Shown: one piece after another, positions 9,023 to 18,053 of the stretch
How the letters are laid out: each line of letters begins with the position of its first letter
Numbering within the stretch: position 1 is the first letter of the stretch
NCBI RefSeq assembly: GCF_031846515.1
Contig: NZ_JAVRHO010000003.1
Location: 166,943 to 230,942, forward strand
Length of the DNA: 64,000 bases
Direction of reading: 5' to 3'
DNA from: Autumnicola lenta
Lineage (GTDB): Bacteria; Bacteroidota; Bacteroidia; Flavobacteriales; Flavobacteriaceae
Made by a program: the position numbers and the translations under genes
Notes under the pieces: generated by a model
What the model saw: the letters and a program-made list of their open reading frames with translations, nothing else
Databases searched by the model: none
Told to the model about the DNA's origin: nothing

Positions 9023-10042
9023 ATGATTGATAAGATAAAGGAATATATTGCTGAAGTTGAAGCTTTTCAGGCACAAACGGCAGAAGAAATTGAAGCTTTC
9101 AGGATTAAATTCCTGGGAAAAAAAGGAATATTAAATCAGTTTTTTGCTGAATTTAAAAATGTTCCAAATGAGCAGAAAAAAGATTTTGGCCAGGCAATAA
9201 ATGAGCTAAAGACCGGAGCGCAGCAAAAAGTTTCGGCTTTAAAAGAGGAGCTTGAGAGTAAAGAGGAAGAAAAAGGAATTTATGGCGATTTATCCCGTCC
9301 TGCAGAGCCTGTACAAATAGGTTCGCGGCACCCGATTTCTGTTGTGAAAAATCAGATTATTGAAATTTTCTCAAACATCGGCTTCAACGTTTCCGAAGGA
9401 CCTGAGATTGAAGATGACTGGCATAATTTTACCGCTTTAAACCTTCCGGAATACCATCCTGCAAGGGATATGCAGGATACTTTCTTTATTCAGACAGATC
9501 CCGATATTTTGCTTCGGACCCACACGTCTTCGGTACAGGTGCGTTACATGGAGAATAACAAGCCACCAATACGTACTATTTCCCCGGGAAGAGTTTTCAG
9601 AAATGAAGCGATTTCTGCGCGTTCCCATTGTATTTTTCACCAGGTAGAGGGGCTTTATATAGATAAGGATGTTTCTTTTGCAGATTTAAAGCAGACGTTG
9701 CTTTACTTTACAAAACAGCTTTTCGGAAAATCTAAAATACGCCTGCGCCCTTCTTATTTTCCATTTACAGAGCCAAGTGCAGAAGTGGATATTTACTGGG
9801 GGTTGGAAACCGAAACCGATTACAGGATAACCAAAGGTACCGGCTGGCTGGAAATTATGGGCTGCGGAATGGTAGATCCTAATGTGCTTAAAAATTGCGG
9901 TATAGATCCTAAAGAATATTCCGGGTTTGCCTTTGGAATGGGAATAGAACGTATTGCAATGTTACTGTATCAAATTGGGGATATCAGGATGTTTTATGAA
10001 AATGATGTTCGTTTTCTGGAACAATTCCGATCTTCTTTGTAA
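9023..10042 (+). CDS. pheS: Phenylalanyl-tRNA synthetase alpha subunit
   Basis: This 339-residue class II synthetase subunit charges tRNA-Phe together with PheT. It has the N-terminal coiled-coil tRNA-binding region (residues 1-85), then the catalytic core with ISPGRVFRNEAISARSH (motif 2), FTEPSAEVDIYW and the motif 3 segment GFAFGMGIERIAMLLYQIGD near the C-terminus. Length is standard. pheT is not adjacent, as is common in Bacteroidota. Confidence 0.97.
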   Translation: MIDKIKEYIAEVEAFQAQTAEEIEAFRIKFLGKKGILNQFFAEFKNVPNEQKKDFGQAINELKTGAQQKVSALKEELESKEEEKGIYGDLSRPAEPVQIGSRHPISVVKNQIIEIFSNIGFNVSEGPEIEDDWHNFTALNLPEYHPARDMQDTFFIQTDPDILLRTHTSSVQVRYMENNKPPIRTISPGRVFRNEAISARSHCIFHQVEGLYIDKDVSFADLKQTLLYFTKQLFGKSKIRLRPSYFPFTEPSAEVDIYWGLETETDYRITKGTGWLEIMGCGMVDPNVLKNCGIDPKEYSGFAFGMGIERIAMLLYQIGDIRMFYENDVRFLEQFRSSL

Positions 10043-10109
10043 ATTCAAGGCATAATCCATAGTCATCAAAGCCGCAGAAAAGCTGAAAATGACTTGTAAT
10101 TTTTTTAGT

Positions 10110-10286
10110 ATGAAAAAAACAGGTTTTATTATTCTGGCGGTAATTATTCTTGCAATTATCCTTTATGTGACGATTGTTATAAAGGTGATAGAATTTCTTT
10201 TTGGAGCAATATTGTTTATTGTTGCAGCAGTGATACTCTGGATTATCTGGAATAAAGTAAAAAGTAAAGTCGAAGAGGAGTTTTGA
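10110..10286 (+). CDS. Small membrane protein
   Basis: This predicted 58-residue protein consists almost entirely of two hydrophobic helices (GFIILAVIILAIILYVTIV and FLFGAILFIVAAVILWIIW) with a short basic/acidic tail. I chose the ATG at 10110, which gives a clean membrane start; an ATG at 10089 would add seven residues. Its stop overlaps the start of the next gene, suggesting coupled translation. No family was recognised. Confidence 0.6.
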   Translation: MKKTGFIILAVIILAIILYVTIVIKVIEFLFGAILFIVAAVILWIIWNKVKSKVEEEF

Positions 10287-10678
10287 GAAAAGATATCGAT
10301 ATCCCTGAGGTGAAAGATGTTCATGTGGCCGTGGTGAGGGAGTTTAATAAAGAATTTCGAAGTGATGAATGGAACGCTTACATCATCAATAACCGCGGAA
10401 TTTCTATAGAAATGATCTTAATTGTTGCCCGAGGATTTGAAGGCAAAAAGGAAACTTCTACCATGCGGCGTAAACTTGAAAAACTACCTCCACATTCTTT
10501 TGCTAAAATTGAATATATGCAGGATGAGGTAACTGCCTTAAATAACGAATTTCTGGTAACTTTTTTTGCAGAAAACAGGATGTTTGAAAAGAAATTCTTC
10601 TTTCCTAAAAACAGTATTTCTGAAGATGTTGCCACAACTATTCCTGTAATTCCTAAAAAAGGGGTTTTGGCAGAATAA
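10283..10678 (+). CDS. Conserved hypothetical protein
   Basis: The 131-residue protein starts at a TTG that overlaps the stop of the preceding small membrane protein gene; no early in-frame ATG exists, so coupling is likely. The sequence (DIPEVKDVHVAVVREFNKEF at the start) is soluble and of mixed alpha/beta character. No catalytic motif was recognised. It is followed by a strong terminator. Function unknown. Confidence 0.6.
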   Translation: MRKDIDIPEVKDVHVAVVREFNKEFRSDEWNAYIINNRGISIEMILIVARGFEGKKETSTMRRKLEKLPPHSFAKIEYMQDEVTALNNEFLVTFFAENRMFEKKFFFPKNSISEDVATTIPVIPKKGVLAE

Positions 10679-10707
10679 GCAGAGCAGGAGGAAGCAGCAA
10701 TAAATGG

Positions 10708-10742
10708 AAAAGCCCCTCTGAAGTTAATCAGTTGGGGCTTTT
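10708..10742. terminator. Rho-independent terminator (bidirectional)
   Basis: The stem AAAAGCCCC (10708-10716) pairs with GGGGCTTTT (10734-10742) and has A and T runs on both sides. It lies between the + strand hypothetical gene and the convergent LVIVD lipoprotein gene. Confidence 0.85.
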
Positions 10743-10766
10743 ATCAACCTAGCCTTCGATTGATTT

Positions 10767-12425
10767 TTATAGTTTATTTGAAGTATCTGTATAGTCTCCG
10801 GTAATAGTCACGTTTTCTCCTCTTCTTACCTGCCCGTAAATATGAATTGAAGAGTTATCTCCAACAAATTCCAGTGTGGCACCGCTGTTAAGGTTCAGGT
10901 TTCCATATACGGTAATACTACCCTGGATTCTAAGCACGGAATTGTCGTCTATATTTAAATCCAGATCTTTTCCTACAGCACCTACAGCTAAAGCTCCGTT
11001 CATATTAAACTCTCCGTTGCTGTTCACGTTGGCCGTATTTTGTACGTTTAGACTTCCGCAGTAAGTCAGTTTGTCGCTTACATTTAAATATAAAACAGTT
11101 GCAGATCCCGCGTATGCTTTTTCTTCGTTGGAATTCACGTTAAAGTAAGGACCTTCGTTGTAAGTTTCATAAGATGAACATTCAGCAAATTCTGGTGCAA
11201 CTTCACTGTCGCCACCGTTATCTACTCCTGGTCTGCTCATTTTTAGAATCCGCAGCCCACCTGTTCCGGAAGCGACGAAAATATAATCTCCTTTTGCTTT
11301 TACATAATTTGCAGAACCGTCAATACCAATAATTCCTTCTTCAGCTAAAGCCTTGGAAGCGTCAAGTCGGGCAATTCCAAATCCTGCCCCTCCATTGGCC
11401 ATAAGGATAAACTCGTCTATGCTGGAAACCGCATTGGTCACTTTTTCGCCTTCGGCAATTTCTGCATCAGGAATAGTTTTAATAGGTAACCTTGTTACTA
11501 AATCCCATGTTTCAGTATTGTAGATGCCTATACCTGCAGCGCCTTCAGAAACCATTAGAAGATTCCCAAGAAATTCCATTGTTCTTTTAGATTCGGCTAC
11601 AAGACCAGACAGAGCGATTTCTTTTTTTATCGTCAGGTTTTGATTGTCCAGTACCAATAAACCATTATCCCCGCTTAAAGCAACAAGATTGCCGTTGGCG
11701 TATGCAGCAGACCTAAGGTCGCTGTAAGATGCTTCAGCTTTCAGGTTAGAGTCGTAAGAGGCTATCACACCATCGCTTCCGCTAACCGCAATAAAGCTGT
11801 TATCGAAAGGAAGGATATCCACACCGGCCTGTCCAAGGCTGAATTTTTGTGCAGTAAAGTCAGAAGTAAATTCGCCACCTGCGGTTTCTACAGTCCCATA
11901 AAAAGCACGAACAGGATCTGCTGTTTGATCGTTATATGCTCCGGTAAAATAGATTTTATTCTCTTTATAGAACAAGGCATTAACATCTGCAGAGTTTGTA
12001 GTAACCCTACTTATCACCTTTGGTTCAAATTTATTGCTAATATCGATAATATCAATTCCACCAAGGTAGGTAGCGCCTTCTTTGGTATAGGCAACGTAAG
12101 CGTAATCACCATCTATATCAACGTGGTTGGCGCGCATTGCCTGGCCGTCAAGAACAGGAGGATCTATTGTTGCAATTTGTTCCAGTGCAATCTGTCCTAT
12201 TTCTGAAACGTCCTTCTTTTTAGAATTCCTGGCGCCGGAAATTGTTGTAATTCCAAGAACACCCGCGCCTTCTGTAGTTACGGCGCTTCTTAAAACTTCT
12301 GGATTGCTTTCCTTTTCAAAAAAACCGGATGATTCTTCGGTTGAAGGATTCTGGATATCATCTGAGTTACAGGAAATTAAAAATATAGAAAGAATAAAAC
12401 TGAGACCAAGTAATTTTTTAGTCAT
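10767..12425 (-). CDS. LVIVD-repeat beta-propeller lipoprotein
   Basis: The 552-residue protein starts with a lipoprotein signal (LSFILSIFLISCNS). Residues of roughly 95-410 form LVIVD-type propeller repeats (YVAYTKEGATYLGGIDIIDI, then similar blades ending YIFVASGTGGLRILKM). The C-terminal 120 residues are rich in N, G and short beta strands (SVLRIQGSITVYGNLNLNSG), suggesting a small beta-solenoid. It is probably attached to the outer membrane. Function is unknown; propellers of this type usually bind partners. Confidence 0.8.
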   Translation of the reverse strand: MTKKLLGLSFILSIFLISCNSDDIQNPSTEESSGFFEKESNPEVLRSAVTTEGAGVLGITTISGARNSKKKDVSEIGQIALEQIATIDPPVLDGQAMRANHVDIDGDYAYVAYTKEGATYLGGIDIIDISNKFEPKVISRVTTNSADVNALFYKENKIYFTGAYNDQTADPVRAFYGTVETAGGEFTSDFTAQKFSLGQAGVDILPFDNSFIAVSGSDGVIASYDSNLKAEASYSDLRSAAYANGNLVALSGDNGLLVLDNQNLTIKKEIALSGLVAESKRTMEFLGNLLMVSEGAAGIGIYNTETWDLVTRLPIKTIPDAEIAEGEKVTNAVSSIDEFILMANGGAGFGIARLDASKALAEEGIIGIDGSANYVKAKGDYIFVASGTGGLRILKMSRPGVDNGGDSEVAPEFAECSSYETYNEGPYFNVNSNEEKAYAGSATVLYLNVSDKLTYCGSLNVQNTANVNSNGEFNMNGALAVGAVGKDLDLNIDDNSVLRIQGSITVYGNLNLNSGATLEFVGDNSSIHIYGQVRRGENVTITGDYTDTSNKL

Positions 12426-12781
12426 TTTTAAGTTAGGTTAAGTTAGTATCTATGTAAAAATATAGGGCTTGTAAAGCTTTTACGGCACAATGATAAAACA
12501 AATAATTTAAAGTTTTAAGATTTTAACTACTTGCAAATGAAACTCGTGCGTTAATCGGCAATATGATGCTTTTCATCGATAGTGTTGATTCAAAACAGCT
12601 TCTTCATTTAAGGATTTAACGATTGCTTTTCTGGTTTATACTCGATAATCGAGATTTTAATGCTTCGAGGCTTGCTTCGAAATCGGAAATTATTTCTTCT
12701 TAGTGCTTCGTAGGCTTTGACCGAAGCAGTGGACTTAAGAAGAATTAAAATGAAATAAAAGGGAAAACCTTTATTTATGCT
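12426..12781. other. Intergenic region between lipoprotein and gpsA
   Basis: This 356-bp stretch has no gene. It contains short palindromes such as CTCGATAATCGAG (12641-12653) and a GCTTCGAGGCTTGCTTCGAA segment just after it. The function of these is unknown. Confidence 0.4.
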
Positions 12782-13777
12782 CTAATCCAGTTTTTCTGCA
12801 AGTTTTTTGAAGACCTTCTTAGGATTCTTACCTTCATAAAGAATGGCATAAACAGCATTAATTATAGGAGTTTTAGCACGTTTGTCCTTATTGATTTTGT
12901 AAGCACTTTCTGTAGCATAATAACCTTCTGCAATCATGCTCATCTCCATTTGGGCGCTTTTGACGGTATAGCCTTTCCCGATCATATTTCCAAACATCCT
13001 GTTACGGCTAAAGACAGAATAACCGGTTACCAAAAGATCCCCTAAGTAGGCGGAATCATTAATATTCCGTTTCATCTTATGAACTTTCTTGATAAATTTC
13101 TTCATTTCCCTAATCGCATTGCTCATAAGAACACTCTGGAAGTTATCTCCATAGCCCAAACCATGAGCAATACCTGCAGCAATTGCATAAATATTCTTTA
13201 AAACTGCGGCATATTCGGTTCCTGTAACATCATCGGTGATTTTACAGGTGATATAATCACTTCCCAGGCAATCTGCCATAAGTTGCGCCTTTTTCTCGTC
13301 AGCACAGGCAATGGTTAGATAAGAGAGTCTTTCCAGAGCCACTTCTTCAGCGTGACAGGGTCCTGTAATCACCCCAATGTTTTCGTATGGAATATTATAA
13401 TATTCCTCAAAGTGTTCTCCTACAATAAGGCTGGTTTCGGGAACAATACCCTTAATTGCTGAAAATATGATTTTATCATCCAAGGGCACCTGAAGGTTAT
13501 CTAATTCCCTTTTTAGAAAGGCTGAGGGGATGGCGAAGATAATGTAATCTGCATTCTTGATGGTCTCATTAATGTCATTGCTAAGCTTTAACTGATCTGT
13601 ATTAAACTCAACAGAGCTAAGATAGTTAGGGTTGTGTTCCTGTTTTTTGATATGCTCCACAGCATAAATACTTCTCATATACCAATGTACATGATCTATG
13701 TTTTCGCATAACATCTTTACAATTGCAGTAGCCCAACTTCCGCCGCCAATAACAGCAAACTTCGGATATGTATCCAT
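12782..13777 (-). CDS. gpsA: Glycerol-3-phosphate dehydrogenase [NAD(P)+]
   Basis: The 331-residue enzyme reduces dihydroxyacetone phosphate to sn-glycerol 3-phosphate for phospholipid synthesis. It has the dinucleotide fold start VIGGGSWATAIVKML, FAIPSAFLK, ITGPCHAEE and the substrate-binding lysine region AAVLKNIYAIAAGI. The glycine-rich loop reads GGGSWATA rather than the common GAGSWGTA, a variation seen in Bacteroidota. It is monocistronic here. Confidence 0.95.
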   Translation of the reverse strand: MDTYPKFAVIGGGSWATAIVKMLCENIDHVHWYMRSIYAVEHIKKQEHNPNYLSSVEFNTDQLKLSNDINETIKNADYIIFAIPSAFLKRELDNLQVPLDDKIIFSAIKGIVPETSLIVGEHFEEYYNIPYENIGVITGPCHAEEVALERLSYLTIACADEKKAQLMADCLGSDYITCKITDDVTGTEYAAVLKNIYAIAAGIAHGLGYGDNFQSVLMSNAIREMKKFIKKVHKMKRNINDSAYLGDLLVTGYSVFSRNRMFGNMIGKGYTVKSAQMEMSMIAEGYYATESAYKINKDKRAKTPIINAVYAILYEGKNPKKVFKKLAEKLD

Positions 13778-14081
13778 ATATATCGTTTATGTTCTTCAAA
13801 AGTAAGCAAAAATTTAAGTATACTCATTTTAATCCTTTTTTGCACTTGCTGATTGAGGATTAATCAATATTATTTGAAAATTTTAACTTTTTTGAGAACG
13901 ATTTAATAGAGATTCTTTTCTCTTTTTTCGAGCAGAGGAGATTTTTTTTCCGCTTTTGGTTGTTATTAAAACCACCTCTGCCAGAGGTGATTTTTTTAAA
14001 TCTAACAAAACTTTAATAAGTAACATCCAGAGATGTTCTTCCTCTTTTGTAACTTCATACCACAACAGATAAAAATCAGCT

Positions 14082-14588
14082 ATGAGCATTTTTTCTTTTA
14101 TTAAAGAAGCCGGAGCCAGAGTCTTAGGTATAGGTAAGTCTACAACCGAAAAGAACAATGAAGTTTCAGAGCGAAAGACTAAAGAAAATCAGCAGGAAAA
14201 TGCCAAAGCTGCTTCCAGACTGGAAGAGCATATCAGGAGCTTAAATTTAAATATTGATAATCTGGATATAACTATTGAAGGCGATATGGCGACTGTTTCG
14301 GGCGAGGCAGAAGATCAGGCAACTCGCGAAAAAATTATACTGGTAGTGGGAAATACTGCCGGAATTGGACAGGTAGACGACAGGATGGATGTGGAAGACG
14401 AAGAGCCGGAAGCTACTTTTCATACTGTAGAACGAGGAGATAACCTTAGTAAAATAGCGAAGGATCATTATGGTGATCCCGGTAAATATCAGATTATTTT
14501 TGAAGCTAATAAACCAATGTTAAAGGATCCGGACAAGATTTATCCCGGGCAGGTATTGCGAATACCAGATATCGAAACAGAAAATTAA
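14082..14588 (+). CDS. BON-LysM protein (Kbp/YgaU-like)
   Basis: This 168-residue protein has a BON domain (about residues 45-105, ITIEGDMATVSGEAEDQATR) and a C-terminal LysM domain (YHTVERGDNLSKIA-type; here FHTVERGDNLSKIAKDHYGD, ending YPGQVLRIP). The same arrangement occurs in E. coli Kbp (YgaU), a cytoplasmic potassium-binding protein. No signal peptide is seen, consistent with that. A role in K+ sensing or stress is inferred from the family. Confidence 0.88.
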   Translation: MSIFSFIKEAGARVLGIGKSTTEKNNEVSERKTKENQQENAKAASRLEEHIRSLNLNIDNLDITIEGDMATVSGEAEDQATREKIILVVGNTAGIGQVDDRMDVEDEEPEATFHTVERGDNLSKIAKDHYGDPGKYQIIFEANKPMLKDPDKIYPGQVLRIPDIETEN

Positions 14589-14590
14589 AG

Positions 14591-14716
14591 AGACTGTTTA
14601 GAAGTTTTGAGGGTGCTACATTGAGAGCAGTCGACGTTCTAAGCTTGTAGTTCCACAATGAAAAAAGTAGGTTCAATCAGCTAAAAAAGAGCGCTTAAAA
14701 AATTTTTAAACAGTCT
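14591..14716. repeat. MITE-like 126-bp element with terminal inverted repeats
   Basis: AGACTGTTTAGAAGTTTT at the left end is matched, inverted, by the right end (reads AGACTGTTTAAAAATTTT in reverse complement): 16 of 18 positions agree, and the outer 10 are identical. The inside has no ORF. It lies between convergent kbp-like and nadD genes and could also act as a terminator. No target-site duplication was clear. Confidence 0.45.
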
Positions 14717-14718
14717 TT

Positions 14719-15303
14719 CTATTTATAGAAATTCATATGCTGAACATACTCCCACACGCTGTCACTAAGTAATGGTCCAATATTTTTTCCTTCAGAAATG
14801 GCCTGTCTTATAAATGTTGCCGAAATTTCCATTCTGGGTGCGGCCACTCTTGTAATCTTTGGATGATCCTTAAACTGATTCTGAATTTTTTCCCCTGATA
14901 TTCTTGGATAAACATAAAGCTGATGGTTCTCAAGAATCATCTCGTAATTTTTCCACTTATGGAAACTTTTTAAATTGTCTTCACCCATAATCAGACAAAA
15001 TTCGTTCGTGGAAAATTTTTCCTGTAAATGCAGCAATGTTTTAACCGTATAGTTTGGTTGCTCCAGCCCAAATTCGATATTACTGGGTTTCAGTTTTTCA
15101 AAAGGCTCGCAGGCGCGATAAGCCATTTCCAGTCGGTGATGGTTGTCAAGAAGAGTGCTTTTTTTCTTTAACGGATTATGAGGGGTTACCACCAGCCAGA
15201 TCTCTTCAAGATCAGAGAATTCTGCCATATGGTTGGCAATTATAAGGTGTCCTATGTGAATGGGATTAAATGTGCCAAAGAACAGTCCTACTTTTCTATT
15301 CAT
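14719..15303 (-). CDS. nadD: Nicotinate-nucleotide adenylyltransferase
   Basis: The 194-residue enzyme adenylates nicotinate mononucleotide in NAD synthesis. GTFNPIHIGHL near the start is the nucleotidyltransferase (T/H)xGH signature region, and the C-terminal ISATFIRQAISEG is the second ATP-binding motif (ISxTxxR). It overlaps gmk by 4 bp and is the last gene of a yicC-gmk-nadD operon, a common Bacteroidota order. Confidence 0.95.
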   Translation of the reverse strand: MNRKVGLFFGTFNPIHIGHLIIANHMAEFSDLEEIWLVVTPHNPLKKKSTLLDNHHRLEMAYRACEPFEKLKPSNIEFGLEQPNYTVKTLLHLQEKFSTNEFCLIMGEDNLKSFHKWKNYEMILENHQLYVYPRISGEKIQNQFKDHPKITRVAAPRMEISATFIRQAISEGKNIGPLLSDSVWEYVQHMNFYK

Positions 15304-15884
15304 TTCTCAGCATTTACTCCAACATAATTTGAAACAAGATTGTAGGCTTCCTCTAATGCAACTTCCAGGTTGTTGTTTTCTATGATAAAATCGAATTGTG
15401 GCGCAGTGGCCAGCTCAATAGAAGCTTTGGCAACACGCATATTTATTTTATCGGGAGTTTCAGTTTTTCTCTTTTTAAGCCGAATCTTAAGCTCTTCGAT
15501 ACTTGGTGGTTTTACAAAAACAGCCAATGTTTGTTCAGGATAAATATTTTTTATATCCAGTCCTCCTACTACATCAATATCAAAAATTACGTTTTTCCCT
15601 TCGTTCCAGATTCTCTTAATCTCACTCTTAAGTGTTCCGTAGAAATTGTCACGATAAACTTCTTCCCACTCCAGGAATTCATCGGCTTTTATTTTCCTTT
15701 TAAATTCCTCTAAAGACAAAAAGTAGTAATCCTTCCCATCTACTTCATCTCCGCGAGGCTCACGTGAAGTTGCTGAAATCGAGAAATCCAGTTTTAAATC
15801 ATCCTGTCGTAGCAAATGCTGAACAATCGTAGTTTTACCGGATCCGGAAGGAGCCGAAAATACGATCAATTTACCATCCTTCAT
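15300..15884 (-). CDS. gmk: Guanylate kinase
   Basis: The 194-residue kinase phosphorylates GMP to GDP. The P-loop FSAPSGSGKTTIVQ is at residues 9-22, SATSREPRGDEVDGKDYYF binds GMP, and the lid region follows RLKKRKTETPDKI. It abuts yicC (one-base overlap) and overlaps nadD by 4 bp, so the three are translated as one unit. Confidence 0.97.
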   Translation of the reverse strand: MKDGKLIVFSAPSGSGKTTIVQHLLRQDDLKLDFSISATSREPRGDEVDGKDYYFLSLEEFKRKIKADEFLEWEEVYRDNFYGTLKSEIKRIWNEGKNVIFDIDVVGGLDIKNIYPEQTLAVFVKPPSIEELKIRLKKRKTETPDKINMRVAKASIELATAPQFDFIIENNNLEVALEEAYNLVSNYVGVNAEK

Positions 15885-16741
15885 TAGAGTACGTTTAAAA
15901 GTTGTTCTTTGATTTTTTCCAGTTCATCCTTCATCTGCACCACTAACTGCTGCATGGGGGCATAGTTGGATTTACTGCCAATGGTATTAATTTCCCTGCC
16001 CATTTCCTGAGAAATAAAAGCCAATTTCCTGCCGTTGGAATCATCACTGTTTATCGTCTCATTAAAATAATTAAGATGGTTTTCCAGCCTTACTTTTTCT
16101 TCGGTAATATCAAATTTCTCAATATAATAAACCAGTTCCTGCTCAAACCGGTTTTCGTCAACGTTTTCTTTTAGTTCTTCAACCCCTTTTCTAAGCCGCT
16201 CCTTTACGCCATCAATCCTGTCGGGATCCATCTCGATAATTTGTTGCAATAAATCCTCGATATTAGAAACCCTTAATTTCAAATCTTTTTCCAGTGCTTG
16301 TCCTTCAGTTGTCCTAAAGTTATTGATTTCGGTAAGCGCTTCTTCTACAGCGTCCTCTATAGCCTTAAACTCGGTTTCGTCTATTTCTTCCCGTTCAGTC
16401 TTTAAAGCATCGGGCATCCTTACGGCCATTTTCAGAAGCTCAGTTTCATCTCCGTTCACAAGAGCTCTAAGCTGTTCCATGTATTTTTTTACCACAGCTT
16501 CGTTGAGAACTGAAGAAGTTTCTTCGCCGGTATTTTCCACATAAACCGAAAGATCTATTTTCCCGCGTACAAGCGATTTTGAAATAATCTTGCGCAATTC
16601 CAGTTCCTTTTCGCGGTACTGAGAGGAAATCCGCGCATTCAGATCAAAATTTTTGCTGTTAAGGGATTTAATCTCTACGGTAATCTTTTTTGATGGGAGT
16701 TCGGAAATGCTTTTCCCAAAGCCGGTCATGGATTGAATCAT
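15884..16741 (-). CDS. yicC: YicC family endoribonuclease
   Basis: The 285-residue protein begins MIQSMTGFGKS, the family's signature start, and ends with the conserved C-terminal block GRKLAFISQEMGREINTIGSKSN. E. coli YicC is an endoribonuclease that acts on small RNAs. The middle is helical and acidic. It is the first gene of the yicC-gmk-nadD operon. Confidence 0.92.
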   Translation of the reverse strand: MIQSMTGFGKSISELPSKKITVEIKSLNSKNFDLNARISSQYREKELELRKIISKSLVRGKIDLSVYVENTGEETSSVLNEAVVKKYMEQLRALVNGDETELLKMAVRMPDALKTEREEIDETEFKAIEDAVEEALTEINNFRTTEGQALEKDLKLRVSNIEDLLQQIIEMDPDRIDGVKERLRKGVEELKENVDENRFEQELVYYIEKFDITEEKVRLENHLNYFNETINSDDSNGRKLAFISQEMGREINTIGSKSNYAPMQQLVVQMKDELEKIKEQLLNVL

Positions 16742-17038
16742 GCTTGATTTTTAAAAGGTTGCGCAAAGATAATCAATTCTGAAGCAGTTCAAAGACGAGG
16801 GAAGCTTAATTTGAAGGAGGAGTTAGGTGAAGAGTGAAAGAGGCAAACAGGAAAAAGAGTTAAAAAGGGAATTCCTCATTTATGATCTAAGATTTTTAAG
16901 AAACTAAAAGGCTAATCCTGCAAGGTTTTTAAAACCTTTTAGGTGTGTCCAAGCTAAAAAATGGAAACAGACGTTCCACTTTTCACTTTCAACTCAAAAA
17001 ACAACCCACAGTTAGAACCTAGAGCAGAATAAGCTGCA

Positions 17039-17407
17039 TTATTTCAACAATTGATAATTGCCCACCAGAACAGAAGCAGAAATGTTCAATTTATTCTCTA
17101 ACTCCCGAATCATATCGACTGTTAATCTTTTTCTCTTATTCAAAATTTCAGATACTCTGCTTTTACCACCAAGTATGCCTATTAAATCCTTTTGTTTAAG
17201 ATTCATTTCTTCCATCCTGATTTTTATGGCTTCTATTGGATCTGGAGCTTCTACAGGGTGGTACTTATTTTCATAATTTTCGATTAGAAGAGATAAAATT
17301 TCTGCTTCATCCCCTTCTTCAGAATTTGGGGAAGCATCAAAAATTTCTTCCATTCTAATTAAAGAGTGTTCGTAGTCTTCTTGAGATTTTATAGGTGTTA
17401 TCTTCAT
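17039..17407 (-). CDS. higA: HigA-type antitoxin with HTH domain
   Basis: This 122-residue protein has a C-terminal HTH_XRE domain (MEEMNLKQKDLIGILGGKSR, then VSEILNKRKRLTVDMIRELE) and an N-terminal extension, as in HigA antitoxins of the HigBA family. It lies 17 bp downstream of a higB-like toxin gene that carries two frameshifts (17425-17704). It may now act as an orphan regulator or as an anti-addiction factor. Confidence 0.85.
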   Translation of the reverse strand: MKITPIKSQEDYEHSLIRMEEIFDASPNSEEGDEAEILSLLIENYENKYHPVEAPDPIEAIKIRMEEMNLKQKDLIGILGGKSRVSEILNKRKRLTVDMIRELENKLNISASVLVGNYQLLK

Positions 17408-17424
17408 AATTTTCAGTTTAAATC

Positions 17425-17704
17425 TTAAATTTTGTCATACTCAGCATGCGTTCCTACAAACCCTATAAATGCCCATTTTCTTTCGTAATTAAATTTTACA
17501 ATTAGCCGGTAAGAATTTCCTTTAATATTGAATATAACCCGGTTATCTTTTAAAATACTAGCGTTTATGTAGGTTTGCTTAACATCATTTGGGGAATTCC
17601 ATTTTGATGACTTGCGGTTTCGTACCAGGTTTTGAGATATTGTTCGGCATCAGGATGTTTTTCCCCAAATTCCCGTAATGTTCTTTTGCAATAATTCTTT
17701 GCAT
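17425..17704 (-). pseudogene. higB: higB toxin pseudogene (two -1 frameshifts)
   Basis: Reading the reverse strand from the ATG at 17704, the frame gives MQRIIAK. One base then appears missing in an A run (AAAAGAACA), after which another frame reads LREFGEKHPDAEQYLKTWYE. A second missing base follows near GCAAGTCATC, and the third frame reads SKWNSPNDVKQTYINAS, then NRVIFNIKGNSYRLIVKFNY and KWAFIGFVGTHAEYDKI before the stop at 17425. Joined, these match HigB RelE-fold mRNA interferases almost end to end. The gene is therefore inactive unless the two shifts are sequencing errors. higA follows directly. Confidence 0.85.
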
Positions 17705-18053
17705 AAAATTTTTCTTGTTCAAAAGTAGTAAAATGTTCTCAAATAGAGAACATTTTATTGATATTGTAGTCATCTAAAAAGTGAATTCCGGAAAAATAAA
17801 CTGCGATCATCTGGAAAAGCCAAAGGGTGAAGAGTGAAATAAATTTTTTGGTCTACGGGAAGCCTGATTTATCAAACGGAGTGAACTTTATATCTGAAAC
17901 TTTAAATCAAACTCCGAACTCCAAACTATAAACTAAGAAAAACACCAAACTTGCTTTATTTCTGCGTAAATCTGCGCAATCAGCGGGAACTTTAAACCTG
18001 AAGATTCTGAACTCCTAACTCTTTTACAGACAACTGACAACTGAACTCACAAC
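17705..18053. other. Intergenic region with low-information repeats
   Basis: No gene is supported in this 349-bp stretch. It contains fragments common in Flavobacteria intergenic DNA, such as TCTGCGTAAATCTGCGCAAT (about 17963) and CAACTGACAACTGAACT near 18030. A partial copy of the former (AGCGTGATCTGCGGGAA) recurs at about 24,748. Confidence 0.4.

Noticed and set aside
13883..14158. A 91-codon minus-strand ORF near the BON-LysM gene
   Set aside because: It overlaps the start of the well-supported LysM gene and has no family resemblance.
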